From Kitasatospora viridis (lineage in GTDB: Bacteria; Actinomycetota; Actinomycetes; Streptomycetales; Streptomycetaceae): DNA of 64,000 nt. Shown here piece by piece: positions 1 through 11,286 of this stretch. The notes beneath the pieces are model-generated. The model searched no databases and was not told where the DNA came from. It saw only the letters and a program-made list of their open reading frames with translations. The stretch spans positions 4,245,001 through 4,309,000 of the forward strand of contig NZ_VIWT01000001.1 of the NCBI RefSeq assembly GCF_007829815.1. The letters are read 5' to 3'. Numbering within the stretch: position 1 is the stretch's first letter; every line of letters starts with the position of its first letter. A program made the translations under genes and the position numbers.

Positions 1-1895
<1,895 letters not shown>

Positions 1896-1977
1896 AGTTG
1901 CTCGCGTCCACTGTGTTGTTCTGAAACAACGACCCCCACCGTTAGTGTTGGGTGGGTGCGGTTGACAGTTTCATAGT

Positions 1978-2096
1978 GTTTCGGTGGTCATAGCGTGAGG
2001 GAAACGCCCGGTTACATTCCGAACCCGGAAGCTAAGCCTTACAGCGCCGATGGTACTGCAGGGGGGACCCTGTGGGAGAGTAGGACGCCGCCGAAC
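1978..2096 (+). rRNA. 5S ribosomal RNA
   Basis: This is a complete 5S rRNA of about 119 nt, starting GTTTCGGTGGTCATAGCG and ending GACGCCGCCGAAC. The two ends are complementary (helix I). The interior contains the conserved CCGAACCCGGAAGCTAAG loop. It closes the rrn operon. Confidence 0.96.
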
Positions 2097-2105
2097 AATC
2101 TTTCA

Positions 2106-2142
2106 GAAGAAGCCCCCATCACTTGGTGATGGGGGCTTCTTC
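2106..2142 (+). terminator. rrn operon terminator hairpin
   Basis: A perfect 17-bp inverted repeat (2106-2122 with 2126-2142) with a 3-nt loop lies 10 nt after 5S rRNA. There is no long T tract, as is usual in streptomycete terminators. Confidence 0.92.
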
Positions 2143-2176
2143 GCGTTTCCGGTTCGCATTTCCGGACGGCCCGATC

Positions 2177-2192
2177 TTTGGTCTAGACCTTG
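2177..2192. promoter_or_regulatory. DasR-site-like palindrome upstream of the sigma factor
   Basis: TGGTCTAGACCT at 2179-2190 contains a perfect 10-bp palindrome (GGTCTAGACC) and matches 11 of the 12 central bases of the known DasR responsive element (TGGTCTAGACCA core). It lies between the rrn terminator and the sigma factor, 67 nt before the chosen GTG. The match is seen in the sequence; DasR binding is inferred. Confidence 0.4.
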
Positions 2193-2258
2193 CGGAACTC
2201 GTCGGCGTTCGCCAGACTCCCCGGAAGACTGGGGGAGCCGACGGGGAGGGAGCGGCCT

Positions 2259-2963
2259 GTGGCGAGACGGCCTCTGGCGGAGCAGCCTCGGGAGGGCCCG
2301 CCGGACGGGATCGCGGCAGGCAGCGGGGAGTTCCGAACTTTCTACGAGGCCGCGCACGGCCAACTGGTCGCGCACCTCTACGCTCTGACCGGCGATCTCG
2401 GCGAGGCCCAGGACGCGGCGCAGGAGGCGTTCATCCGGGCCTGGAACCACTGGCCGCGGCTGAGCAGCCATGAGAACCCGGTGGCCTGGGTCCGGCTGAC
2501 CGGCCAGCGGATCGCGATCAGCCGGTGGCGGCGCGCCCGCACGGCCCTGCGCAGTTGGGTGCGGCACGGCCCGGTGAACCCGCAGCCCGGCCCGGGCCCC
2601 GAGTCGGTGGCACTGGTGGCCGCCCTGCGCGAACTGCCCGAGGCGCAGCGACGCGCCGTGGTGCTGCACCACATGGGCGGCCTGACGGTGGCGGAGATCG
2701 CCGCGGAGGAGGGCGTCGCGCTGGGCACCATCAAGGCCCGGCTGCACCGTGGCCGGGCCGCCCTGGCCGGCCTGCTCGGCGACCCCGCGGCCCCGGTCGA
2801 CCCGGCACCGCCCGCGCCGACTGCCCCGCCCACTCCGCCCGCGCCGCCCGCGCCGCCCGCGATCCCGGCCCCGCCCGCGAAGCCGTCCGCGCCGTCCGTG
2901 CCCGAGCAGCGGCGGGACCAAGATCAGCCCCCCACCGAGACGAAGGCGAAGAGCCGTGTCTGA
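2259..2963 (+). CDS. ECF-type RNA polymerase sigma factor
   Basis: This is a group IV sigma factor that would direct RNA polymerase to a small regulon, probably including its own operon. Region 2 spans about residues 20-85 (EAQDAAQEAFIRAWNHW, then WVRLTGQRIAISRWRR). Region 4 spans about 115-165 (LRELPEAQRRAVVLHHMGG, then a helix-turn-helix with GTIKARLHRGR). The last 50 residues or so form an Ala/Pro-rich low-complexity tail, unusual for the family and possibly a linker or partner-binding segment. GTG 2259 is preferred because a purine-rich Shine-Dalgarno (GGGGAGGG) sits about 8 nt upstream. An in-frame TTG at 2190 would add 23 poorly conserved residues and overlap the palindrome. The stop overlaps the next gene's GTG, so the two are coupled. 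Confidence 0.85.
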   Translation: MARRPLAEQPREGPPDGIAAGSGEFRTFYEAAHGQLVAHLYALTGDLGEAQDAAQEAFIRAWNHWPRLSSHENPVAWVRLTGQRIAISRWRRARTALRSWVRHGPVNPQPGPGPESVALVAALRELPEAQRRAVVLHHMGGLTVAEIAAEEGVALGTIKARLHRGRAALAGLLGDPAAPVDPAPPAPTAPPTPPAPPAPPAIPAPPAKPSAPSVPEQRRDQDQPPTETKAKSRV

Positions 2964-3897
2964 GCACCGTGGTGAATCCCCTGAGCACCCGTCACCGCTG
3001 CCCGCCGAGCCGCCGGTTCGGCGCACGCCGACCGCGGCCCTGCTGGACGAGGGCCTCGACCGGCTGCGGGTCGAGCTGCTGGGCGGGCCTGTCACCCCGG
3101 GCGTGGAGACCGTGCTGCGGCTGGCGGGCCGTCGCCGTCGTCGCCGCCGGGTGCTCTCCTCGGCCGCGGTGGGGGCGACCGTGCTGGTCGGCACCCTGAC
3201 GGTGAACCAGTTGCCCCGGCTGTTGCCCGGCAGCACCTTGTCCCACCCGTCCCGGGTGGTCGCCAGCGCGGTGGAGGGCACGCCGTCGCCGCTGCCCAGC
3301 GGCCCGGCGCAAGTGGCCTGGACGTCCGCGCAGTTGCCGCTGGCGGCGAACGAGATGCCGTCGATCTGGGCGGCCTACGGCCCGTGGTCGGCGGTCGCGT
3401 CGGTGGACGGCGCGCCGGCGGTGGCCGCGTTCGCCACCGACCACCCCGGCTGCCTGGCCGGCCCCGTCGAGGCGCTGGGTGCCTGGGAGGCGAAGGGCGC
3501 CGACTACCAGCCCGCCGTACCGGCCGAGTTCGGCGACCAGGCCGGCCAGGTGCGGGCCTACCAGTACGTGCTGGGTTTCATGGACAGCGCGGCAGCCGAC
3601 CAGGCGGGCCGGGTGCTGTCCGGCGCGTACGGCTGCAAGGGCGGCCACGGCGGGCTGACCAAGGCGGCCGGCGACTCCCGTTCGACGGTGCTGCACGAGG
3701 TCTACTCCGACGCTGCGGGCCACCCGCTCAGCTACGTCGAGGAGTTCAGCGTGGCGGTGAGCGGCGTGCGGGTCGGGGTGATCGGGGTGCGGCGGGTCTA
3801 CCGGCCGGGTGAGCTCGGCTTCGGCACCCCGCTCGGGGTGGACCAGCAGTTCAGTGCGGCGGCCGACATGCTGCGCTACCGGCTGGCGACCGGATAG
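2956..3897 (+). CDS. Membrane-anchored extracytoplasmic protein coupled to the sigma factor
   Basis: The product has 313 residues. It has a cytoplasmic N-terminus of about 55 residues, an Arg-rich stretch (LAGRRRRRRRV), one transmembrane helix (about residues 60-80, SSAAVGATVLVGTLTVNQL) and an extracytoplasmic domain of about 230 residues with two Cys (CLAG, YGCKGGHG). It has no zinc-finger HxxxCxxC anti-sigma motif. By position (8-nt overlap with the sigma gene) it may be the sensor or anti-sigma partner, or a regulon product; this is inference. The family was not recognised. The start GTG lies inside the end of the sigma gene. Confidence 0.7.
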   Translation: MSEHRGESPEHPSPLPAEPPVRRTPTAALLDEGLDRLRVELLGGPVTPGVETVLRLAGRRRRRRRVLSSAAVGATVLVGTLTVNQLPRLLPGSTLSHPSRVVASAVEGTPSPLPSGPAQVAWTSAQLPLAANEMPSIWAAYGPWSAVASVDGAPAVAAFATDHPGCLAGPVEALGAWEAKGADYQPAVPAEFGDQAGQVRAYQYVLGFMDSAAADQAGRVLSGAYGCKGGHGGLTKAAGDSRSTVLHEVYSDAAGHPLSYVEEFSVAVSGVRVGVIGVRRVYRPGELGFGTPLGVDQQFSAAADMLRYRLATG

Positions 3898-3927
3898 CGG
3901 TGCGCCGGGGCCGCCCAGCGGTCGATC

Positions 3928-3938
3928 GGAAACTTTCC
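3928..3938. promoter_or_regulatory. Palindrome GGAAACTTTCC in the gap before the ABC permeases
   Basis: The 138-nt gap 3898-4035 contains a perfect inverted repeat (GGAAA-C-TTTCC). The GGAAAC half resembles an ECF sigma -35 element, so the site may be an operator or part of a sigma-dependent promoter for the transporter genes. No convincing -10 was identified. Confidence 0.3.
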
Positions 3939-4035
3939 CAACTGTTCTGCAACCCGAACCGCCTGGGACACGTGAGGTGTGCGAAGCGCCCTCCGCCGGG
4001 GAGGGCCGCGGTGGGAAGGGCGGCGAGGGCGGCCG

Positions 4036-7000
4036 ATGCGCACCAGCTCCCCAGGTAACGAGCGTGCCCCCAGGCTGCCGCGCGGTGCGCGGCTGTTCGG
4101 GCGGCACGGTGTGGCGCTGGCCGCCGCCACGGGCGCACTGGTCGCGGCCGTGGCCGTGCTCACCGCGCTCGGCGGCCTGACCGAGCTCGCCGCCACCGAC
4201 GGCATCCGGCACCGGCTGGCCGCCGACCAGGCGCTCGGCGTCGAGGTGGACGCCCAGCAAGGCGCCGGCGACACGGCCGCCGACCCGCTGGTGCGAGCCG
4301 CGCTGGACCGGGCGCTCGCCGGGGTGCCGCACCGCACCGAGACCGCGTTGCGGGCGGCCGGCTCGCTGGCCGCGCCGCTGCCGGGGCAGCCGACCGGCAG
4401 CGGGGACACCGGCACCGCCGGCGTCCCCGCCAGCGCGCCGCTCTTCCCGCTCGCCGTGCCCGACCCGGGCCGCTACGCCCGGCTGCTGGACGGCAGTTGG
4501 CCGGATGCGGCACCGGGAGGCGGGCCGCCGGCCGTCGCGCTGCCCGAGCGGGCGGCCACCCTGCTGCACGCCCGGGTCGGCACCGTGCTCGACGTGCCGG
4601 CCCCGCTCGGCCCCGGCCGGCTGGACCTCACCGTGACCGGGATCTTCCGACCGGACGCGGCTGCCGCCGCCTACTGGCACGGTATCGGCGCGCCCGGCCG
4701 GACCGTCGACGACCTGCTGCTGATGGACCGTCGGCAGCTGCTCGCGGACCGCGGCCTCGCCGGCAACGCGCGCGCCGCCTGGCTGGCGCTGCCCGACGTG
4801 TCCGGCCTGACCCTGGATCAGCTGACGGCGCTGCGGACCCGCACCACGGCCTTCGCCGGCGGCGACCCCGCGCGCTCGGTCTACCGGGGCGCGCCCCCCG
4901 CGCTCACCGACACCGCCGTGCACACCGGCCTGCCCGACCTGCTCGACTCGCTGGCCCGGCCCGCCCTGGCGGCCCGCGCCGGGCTGGCGGTGCCGACCGC
5001 GCTGCTCGCCGTGCTGGCCGCCGTGGTGCTGGTGCTGACGGCCCGTCGGATGGCGGTGCAGCGCCGCGCCGAGCACCTGCTGCGGCTCTCCCGGGGCGTC
5101 GGCGGGGCCCGCCTGCTCGCCCAGAGCGCCGGCGAGTGGGCGGTCACCGCGCTGCCCGCCGCCCTGCTCGGCGTGCTCGCGGCCGGCCCGCTGCTGCGCG
5201 GCGCGCTCCGGCTGGCCGGCCGGCCGACGGCGGCGCTGCCCGGCGGTTGGCGGACGGCGCTGCTGCCCGTCGCGTTCGCCCTGCTCGTGCACGGCGCGGC
5301 CGCGCTGCTCCCGGTGGCCCGGCTGGCCCTCGACCCGGACCCGAACGGCGCCCGGGCGCGCAACCCGCGCCGGCTGGCGGCGCAGCGGGCCGGCCTGGAC
5401 CTGGCGCTGCTCGCCCTCGCCGTGCTCGGCTACCTGCAACTGCGCCACTACGGCAGCCTGGTGCCGGACGACACGGCCGGCTCCTTCGCCGACCCGGTGG
5501 ACCCGGTGCTGGTGCTGGTGCCGGTCGTGATGGCGCTGGCCGGCGCCGTGCTGCTGCTGCGGCTGCTGCCCGCGCTGGCCCGGTTGCTGGAGCGCGGCGC
5601 CCGGCGCGGCACCGGGCTGGTGCTGCCGATGAGCGGCTGGCGGGTCGGCCGCGACCCGGCCGGGCAGCTGGTGCCGGTGCTGGTCACCCTGCTGGCGCTG
5701 GCCACCGCCTCGTTGGCGGCGGGCACCCTCGCCGCGCTGCCGGTCAGCGACCGGGACCGGGCGGTCTTCGCCGTCGGCGGCGACCTGCGGGTGGACGGGA
5801 CCGACCCGGAGCGCCCGGCCGAGCGGCAGGGCGGTCCCCTTGCCGCGCTGCCGGGCGTGACGGCGGTGAGCGGGGTGGCCGAGCAGTCGGCGTACGTCGG
5901 CAGCACCGTGGTCCGCACCGTCGCCTTCGCCGCGGCCGCCGACCCCGGCCGACTGCCGGCCGTCCGGCCCGACCTGGCCCGAGGCGCGGCCGCCGACCTG
6001 CTGCGCTCGCTCGGGGCGGGCCTGCCCGAGCAGGGCCTGGCGCTGCCCGGCCGGCCGGACGCGCTGGAGGTCACCGCGCGGCTGGGCGCCGAGCACCCGC
6101 TGCTCGCCCCGGTGGAACTGAGCCTCTCCGTCCGGACGGCGGACGGCCTGACCGATGTCCTGACGGCGCCCCTGCAACCCGATGGAGCCTCCCACATGCT
6201 TCGCCTCACGCTCGCGGGCCTGCCGCCCACCGCCTATCCGCTGCGGCTCGCCCGGCTCGGGCTGCGCTTCGAACCGCCGAAGCCGACCGATCCGGTCCTG
6301 CCGCGGCAGACCCTGGACCTGCGGGTGACGGGGCTGTCCGCGGTCGGCGGCGGCGCTGGCCCGGCCGCCGTCACCCTGCCGACCGGGGTGCGGTGGTGGA
6401 ACTCGGCGGTGGCGGCCGCCGATCCGGTCACCCTGGGGTGCCCGGGGGCGGGCGACCTGCCCGGCAACGACCAGTGGCTGCCCGCGGAGCTCCAGGCGCC
6501 CGGCGCCTGCACGGTGGACGGCGGTGGCGACGCGCTGCTGCACGCGGTGGTGCGGACCCAGGCGGACGTCGGTCCGCTGGGCGAGCGGTCGGTGCTCTTC
6601 CAGGCCTCGCCCGCCGCCCAGCCCGCCGCCTCGTCCGGCGCGCCGCTGCCCGCGCTGGCGGACGCCGCGCTGCTGACCGGGCTGCACGCCAAGGTGGGCG
6701 ACACCCTGCGGCTGCTCTGGGACCGCAGCGGGCCGGACGCCACCGCCACCCGGGTGCGGATCGTCGGACGGCTGGACGCGCTGCCCGGGTACGACCGCGG
6801 CGCCGGCCACCTGGTGCTGGACCTGCGGCAGTTGGCGGTGGACCGGGCGGTCTCCGGCGGGCCCGAGGTGTCGCCTGCCGGGTGGTGGCTGGCCTCGGCG
6901 GACCCGGACGCGACGGCCGCCGCCCTGGCGGCGCACCCCGAGCTGGGCACCGGCCGCAGCGCCCGCGAGCTGGCCCGCCAGTACGCGGCCGACCCGTTCC

Positions 7001-7434
7001 GGGCCGGGCAGCGCACCGCCTGGCTGCTCGCCCTGGTGGTGGCGCCGCTCTTCGCGCTGACCGCCGTCACCCTGCACGCCGTCGCCGAAGCACGGTCCCG
7101 GCAGCGGGAGTTCGCGGTGCTGCGGGCGCTCGGGGCGCGGCGGCGGCAACTGGCCGCGCTGCTGCGGGTGGAGCAGGTGGCGCTGGCCGCCGTACCGGCG
7201 GTGCTGGGCGGGGCGCTGGGGGTGCTGCTGGCCGGGCTGCTGCTGCCGCTGCTGGTGGTGGACGACAACTCCTGGCCGGTCTTCCCCGCACTGCGCACCG
7301 CCCCGGGCCGGCCGGCCGCCGTGCTGGTGGCGCTGGCGGCCGGAGCGGTGCTCTGCGTCGCGGTCGTGGTGCTGGCGCGGCTGCTGGCCCGGGTGGACCT
7401 GGCCCGGGCGCTGCGGGCGGGGGAGCAGGGGTGA
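4036..7434 (+). CDS. Large FtsX-family ABC transporter permease (1132 aa)
   Basis: This is the membrane subunit of a MacB/LolCE-like ABC system, a family that couples cytoplasmic ATP hydrolysis to movement of substrates at the outer face of the membrane. An N-terminal membrane helix (about residues 17-40) is followed by a large periplasm-facing domain. A cluster of hydrophobic helices lies near 310-540, a second large extracytoplasmic domain follows, and a C-terminal FtsX domain (about 990-1125) contains the typical REFAVLRALGARRRQL motif. It thus has duplicated FtsX architecture. ATG 4036 is chosen over GTG 3979 because of a GAGGGC ribosome site 8 nt upstream. Substrate is unknown. Neighbours are a second permease and two ATPases in the same direction. 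Confidence 0.85.
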   Translation: MRTSSPGNERAPRLPRGARLFGRHGVALAAATGALVAAVAVLTALGGLTELAATDGIRHRLAADQALGVEVDAQQGAGDTAADPLVRAALDRALAGVPHRTETALRAAGSLAAPLPGQPTGSGDTGTAGVPASAPLFPLAVPDPGRYARLLDGSWPDAAPGGGPPAVALPERAATLLHARVGTVLDVPAPLGPGRLDLTVTGIFRPDAAAAAYWHGIGAPGRTVDDLLLMDRRQLLADRGLAGNARAAWLALPDVSGLTLDQLTALRTRTTAFAGGDPARSVYRGAPPALTDTAVHTGLPDLLDSLARPALAARAGLAVPTALLAVLAAVVLVLTARRMAVQRRAEHLLRLSRGVGGARLLAQSAGEWAVTALPAALLGVLAAGPLLRGALRLAGRPTAALPGGWRTALLPVAFALLVHGAAALLPVARLALDPDPNGARARNPRRLAAQRAGLDLALLALAVLGYLQLRHYGSLVPDDTAGSFADPVDPVLVLVPVVMALAGAVLLLRLLPALARLLERGARRGTGLVLPMSGWRVGRDPAGQLVPVLVTLLALATASLAAGTLAALPVSDRDRAVFAVGGDLRVDGTDPERPAERQGGPLAALPGVTAVSGVAEQSAYVGSTVVRTVAFAAAADPGRLPAVRPDLARGAAADLLRSLGAGLPEQGLALPGRPDALEVTARLGAEHPLLAPVELSLSVRTADGLTDVLTAPLQPDGASHMLRLTLAGLPPTAYPLRLARLGLRFEPPKPTDPVLPRQTLDLRVTGLSAVGGGAGPAAVTLPTGVRWWNSAVAAADPVTLGCPGAGDLPGNDQWLPAELQAPGACTVDGGGDALLHAVVRTQADVGPLGERSVLFQASPAAQPAASSGAPLPALADAALLTGLHAKVGDTLRLLWDRSGPDATATRVRIVGRLDALPGYDRGAGHLVLDLRQLAVDRAVSGGPEVSPAGWWLASADPDATAAALAAHPELGTGRSARELARQYAADPFRAGQRTAWLLALVVAPLFALTAVTLHAVAEARSRQREFAVLRALGARRRQLAALLRVEQVALAAVPAVLGGALGVLLAGLLLPLLVVDDNSWPVFPALRTAPGRPAAVLVALAAGAVLCVAVVVLARLLARVDLARALRAGEQG

Positions 7435-7471
7435 CGGTGCGTCACGGCGGAGCGGCTCGGGGAGGGCGGCG

Positions 7472-10225
7472 ATGATCCAGTGGTGGCTGGTCCGGCGGGA
7501 GGCCGGGGCCGCCTGGCCCGTCGTCGGCGTCCTGGCCGGGCTGATCGCGGTGCTGACGGCGGTGGTGCTCGGCTGGCCGGCGCGGTTCGACCGGCTGACC
7601 GACCGGGCGCTGGCCGCCGAGGTCGGGCAGGCGCAGAGCCTGGCCACCCTGGTGGGCGCGCACGGGGAGACGGAGCCGGCGCTGTCGGCCTGGCGGAGCG
7701 ACCCGGGGACCCCGGCCTCCCAGGACGACGACCTGGACCGGGTCGGCCGGGCGATGGAGCAGCATGCGGGCCCGTGGCTGGGCGAGCGGCGCGGCCAGGC
7801 CGAGACCGGCGCGGCCGCCGTTCAGGGCCTGGGCATGCCGTACGGGCACGCCCCGATAGTGCGGCTGGCCTACCGTCAGCAGGCCGACCTGCCGTACGTC
7901 CAGGGCCGGGCGCCGGGCGCGGGCGCGGACGGGCAGGTCGAGGTGGCCGTCTCGGAGGCGACCCGGGACGGGCTCGGGCTGACCCTGGGTCAGCACGTCC
8001 AACTGGCGAGCAGCGACGGCTGGTCCGCCCGCGTCGTGCTGGTCGGCGTCTTCCGCACCGACCCGGCGGACGCCCGGACCTGGCGTCAACTACCCTTGGC
8101 CGTAGCACCGTTGACAGTGAACGCCGAGGTCGGCAAGGAGCTCGACGGCGAACTGCTGACCAGCCGGGACGGCCTCGCCCAGGTGCGCTCCGGCGACCGG
8201 ACGCCGCTCACGCTCGGCTGGGACTGGACGGTCACCCCCGGGCCCGGCGACGGCACCGTCGACGGGCTGCGCGGCCGGCTCGCCCAACTCGCCCAGTTCG
8301 ACCCGACCGCGCTGTGCGACGCCGCCCCCGGCGTCGGCTGCGAACTGACCGGCCAGCGGCTCACCACGCTGACCGTCCAGGACGGCCTCACCCCCGTGCT
8401 CACGGACTTCGCCGACCGGCGGGCCCGCACCGTGCAGGTGCAGCAGTTCGCGCTGGCCGGCCTGCTCACCGTGGGCGTGGCCACCGGCTTCGCGGCCGCC
8501 CGGCTCGGCGGCCACCGCCGGCGCGGCGCCTTCGAACTGCAGCGGCTGCGCGGCGCCGGCCGCGGCCAACTGGCCGGGCGGCTCCTGCTGGAGACCGCGC
8601 CCGCGGTGCCGGTCGGGCTGGGCGCCGGCCGGCTGCTGGCCGCGCTGCTCGGGCCGCCCGGGACCACGCTCGGCGCCTGGCTGCCCGCGCTGCTCGCCGC
8701 CGTGCTGCTGCTCTGCGCCCCGGCGGCCGTGCTGCTGCTCGCCCCGCCGGCCGCAGCGCGCCGGCCGCAGGCCCGCAGGCTGGTACTGGAGGGCTCGGTG
8801 CTGCTGCTCACGGCGGCCGCGCTCGCCGGGGTGCGGCTGCGCGGCGACTCGGCGAGCCCGGACCCGCAGCTCGCGCTCACTCCCTCACTGCTCGCCCTGG
8901 TGCTGGTGCTCGCCCTGCTCCGGCTGGTGCCACCGCTGGTCCGACTGGCGGCCCGGACGGCCGCCCGCGGCCGCGGCGCGGTGCCGCTGCTCGGCCTGGC
9001 CCGGGCGACCGAACTCGGCGCGGCCGCCGTGCCGGTCCTGCTGGTGCTGATCCTGGCGATGGGCGGCGGGGTGTTCGGCGGCCTGGTCTCCGGCACCGTC
9101 TCCGCCGGCCGCCAGCAGGTCGCCGACTGGCGCACCGGCGGTGCCCCCGCCGCCTTCGTCGGCCCCGTGGACCGGCTGCCCGACCCGGCGGCCGCGGGCC
9201 GGGCGGCCGGGGCGCGCGGGACCGCGGCGGTGCTCGCGGCGAGCGGCGACCTGACGGCCCAACAGGACGGCACGGTCTTCCCGCGCGCCACCCTGGTGGG
9301 CGTCGACCCGGCCGCCCTGCGCGCCGTCGACCCCGGCTCGGCGCTGGCCACCGCGCTGCTCGGCGCCGGACTGGACCGGGCGCCGGTCGGCGGCGCCCCC
9401 GGGCAGGAGCCGGTGCTGCCCGCGCTGGGCGACGCGGCACTGGCGGCCGCCTACCCGGACGGCACCTTCGAGGTGGCCGCCGCCGGGCGGGCCGGGTTCC
9501 TGGTCCAGCTGGTCGGCACGCTGCCGACCGGCGCGGCCGGCGACCCGGCACTCGGGCCCGTCCTCGGCGACCAGCCGCGCGACACCGCGCTGCTGGTGTT
9601 CGCCGGCCCGGCGGTGCCGCTGCTGCCGCACCAGAGCGGCCACGACTCCGCGCTGCTGGTCGGCGGCGCGCCCGACCGCGGCACCCTGGCGCTGCTCGCC
9701 GCCGGCCGCTACGGCTCGCCCGGCGGGCTCGGCCAGACCGTCCGACTGCGCTGGCGCGACCAGGAGCTGACGCAGCTGCGGGCCGACGGCCTGGCCCGCT
9801 CCACCGACCAGGCCTTCCTCGGCGCGACGGCGCTCGGCCTGCTGCTGGCCCTCGGCACCGTGCTGCTCGACCTGCTGCTCAGCGCCGGCGAGCGCGGCCG
9901 CACGCTCTCCCGGCTGCGCACCCTCGGCCTCGGCGGGCGCGGCGCCACCGGGCTCGGACTGCTCCAGGCGCTGCCGCTGCTGCTGGCCGCCGTGACCGGC
10001 GGGGCCGCCCTCGGGCTGCTGCTGCCGACCGCGCTGGGCGGGGCGCTGCCGCTGCGCGCGATCACCGGCGGGCCGGCCGATCCCGCCGTCCGGCCCGACT
10101 GGACGCTCACCGCCGGGCTCGGCGCCGCACTGCTGCTCCTGGTGCTCGGCGCGGTCGCCCTGGAGGCGGCGCTGAGCCGCGGACAGCGGGTGCGCGCCGC
10201 GCTGCGGCTGGGGGAGGAGCTGTGA
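7472..10225 (+). CDS. FtsX-family ABC transporter permease (917 aa)
   Basis: This is the second permease of the operon. It has an N-terminal helix (about residues 17-37), an extracytoplasmic domain, then a helix cluster beginning around residue 325 (QFALAGLLTVGVATGFAAA) and further membrane segments near 390-560. A C-terminal FtsX-like region (about 785-910) contains LSRLRTLGLGGRG. It starts at ATG 7472 behind a good GGAGGG site. Its 3' end overlaps the next gene by GTGA, so translation is coupled to the ATPase. It differs in sequence and length from the first permease and may form a heteromer with it; that is inference. Confidence 0.85.
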   Translation: MIQWWLVRREAGAAWPVVGVLAGLIAVLTAVVLGWPARFDRLTDRALAAEVGQAQSLATLVGAHGETEPALSAWRSDPGTPASQDDDLDRVGRAMEQHAGPWLGERRGQAETGAAAVQGLGMPYGHAPIVRLAYRQQADLPYVQGRAPGAGADGQVEVAVSEATRDGLGLTLGQHVQLASSDGWSARVVLVGVFRTDPADARTWRQLPLAVAPLTVNAEVGKELDGELLTSRDGLAQVRSGDRTPLTLGWDWTVTPGPGDGTVDGLRGRLAQLAQFDPTALCDAAPGVGCELTGQRLTTLTVQDGLTPVLTDFADRRARTVQVQQFALAGLLTVGVATGFAAARLGGHRRRGAFELQRLRGAGRGQLAGRLLLETAPAVPVGLGAGRLLAALLGPPGTTLGAWLPALLAAVLLLCAPAAVLLLAPPAAARRPQARRLVLEGSVLLLTAAALAGVRLRGDSASPDPQLALTPSLLALVLVLALLRLVPPLVRLAARTAARGRGAVPLLGLARATELGAAAVPVLLVLILAMGGGVFGGLVSGTVSAGRQQVADWRTGGAPAAFVGPVDRLPDPAAAGRAAGARGTAAVLAASGDLTAQQDGTVFPRATLVGVDPAALRAVDPGSALATALLGAGLDRAPVGGAPGQEPVLPALGDAALAAAYPDGTFEVAAAGRAGFLVQLVGTLPTGAAGDPALGPVLGDQPRDTALLVFAGPAVPLLPHQSGHDSALLVGGAPDRGTLALLAAGRYGSPGGLGQTVRLRWRDQELTQLRADGLARSTDQAFLGATALGLLLALGTVLLDLLLSAGERGRTLSRLRTLGLGGRGATGLGLLQALPLLLAAVTGGAALGLLLPTALGGALPLRAITGGPADPAVRPDWTLTAGLGAALLLLVLGAVALEAALSRGQRVRAALRLGEEL

Positions 10226-11286
10226 CGGCCGGGGGACCTGTGACACCTGGTGGGCCCGACCGGGCCGCACCGCCGACGGGAGGACCTGTGACACCTGCTG
10301 AGACCGCACCGCCCGCGCCGCCCGAGCTGGCCGACCTGCGGGCGGCGGCACTGCAAGGGGCCCGGCCACCCGCCCGGGACGGGCTGGTGGTCTGCGAGAA
10401 CCTGGTCCGGATCTTCCGCACCGGCCCGGCCGGCCGCCCCGGCGGCGTCGAGGTGCAGGCGCTGCAAGGGCTGGACCTGGTGGTGGCCGAGGGCGAACTG
10501 CTGGCCGTGGTCGGCTCCTCCGGCTCGGGCAAGTCGACCCTGCTGTCCATCCTGGCCGGCCTGGACCGCCCCAGCGCCGGCACCGCGCGGGTGGCCGGCA
10601 CCGACCTTGCCGCGCTCGGCCGCCGGGCCAGGACCGAGTACCGGCGCCGCACCGTCGGCGTGGTGCGCCAGCAGACCGGGCGCAACCTGCTGCCCTACCT
10701 GACGGCCCGGGAGAACGTCCAACTCCCGCTCGGCTACGCCGGCCTGGCCCGCGCCAAGCGGCCTCCCAGGGCGGCCGAACTGCTCGACCTGCTGGGCATC
10801 GGCCGGCTCGCCCACCGCCGTCCGGCCGAGCTCTCCGGCGGCGAGCAGCAGCGGGTGGCGATCGCGGTCGCGCTGGCCAACGAGCCCCGGCTGCTGCTCG
10901 CCGACGAACCGACCGGGGAGCTGGACACCGCCACCGCCGCGGAAATCTTCGCCGCACTGCGGGAGGCAAACCGCGAGCTTGGGGTTACCGTACTGGTCGT
11001 CACGCACGATGCGCTGGTGTCCGAACAGGTCCGGCGGACCGTGCGGATCCGGGACGGACGGACCTCCACCGAGGTGCTGCGCCGCCGGGCGGACGAGGGG
11101 GAGCGGGCGGGCTCGCACGGACTGGTCGGGCAGGAGTACGCGGTGCTCGACCGGGTGGGGCGGCTGCAACTGCCCCGCGAGTTCACCGAGCGGCTGGCCC
11201 TGCGGGACCGGGTCCGGCTGCTCCTGGAAGCGGATCACATCGGGGTCTGGCCGGACCAGACCGAGGGGGAGGGGACTGAAGGATGA
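10222..11286 (+). CDS. ABC transporter ATP-binding protein (LolD/MacB type), first of two
   Basis: This is the ATPase that powers the FtsX permeases. After a Pro/Thr-rich N-terminus of about 50 residues come Walker A (GSSGSGKSTL, about residues 97-106), Q-loop (VRQQTGRN), signature (LSGGEQQRVAIA), Walker B (LLLADEPTGELD) and H-loop (VVTHD). The family is usually 220-250 residues; this protein has 354. The extra length is the N-terminal tail and about 80 C-terminal residues after the H-loop that are not part of the core fold. GTG 10222 has an ideal GGAGG 5 nt upstream and overlaps the permease stop. The gene ends in an ATGA overlap with the next ATPase. Confidence 0.93.
   Translation: MTAGGPVTPGGPDRAAPPTGGPVTPAETAPPAPPELADLRAAALQGARPPARDGLVVCENLVRIFRTGPAGRPGGVEVQALQGLDLVVAEGELLAVVGSSGSGKSTLLSILAGLDRPSAGTARVAGTDLAALGRRARTEYRRRTVGVVRQQTGRNLLPYLTARENVQLPLGYAGLARAKRPPRAAELLDLLGIGRLAHRRPAELSGGEQQRVAIAVALANEPRLLLADEPTGELDTATAAEIFAALREANRELGVTVLVVTHDALVSEQVRRTVRIRDGRTSTEVLRRRADEGERAGSHGLVGQEYAVLDRVGRLQLPREFTERLALRDRVRLLLEADHIGVWPDQTEGEGTEG

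Noticed and set aside
2992..7647. Very long open frame (about 1550 codons) on the minus strand opposite the first permease.
   Set aside because: Its Arg/Gly/Gln/Pro-rich composition, lack of any domain and position exactly antisense to a clear FtsX permease mark it as a GC-driven shadow.
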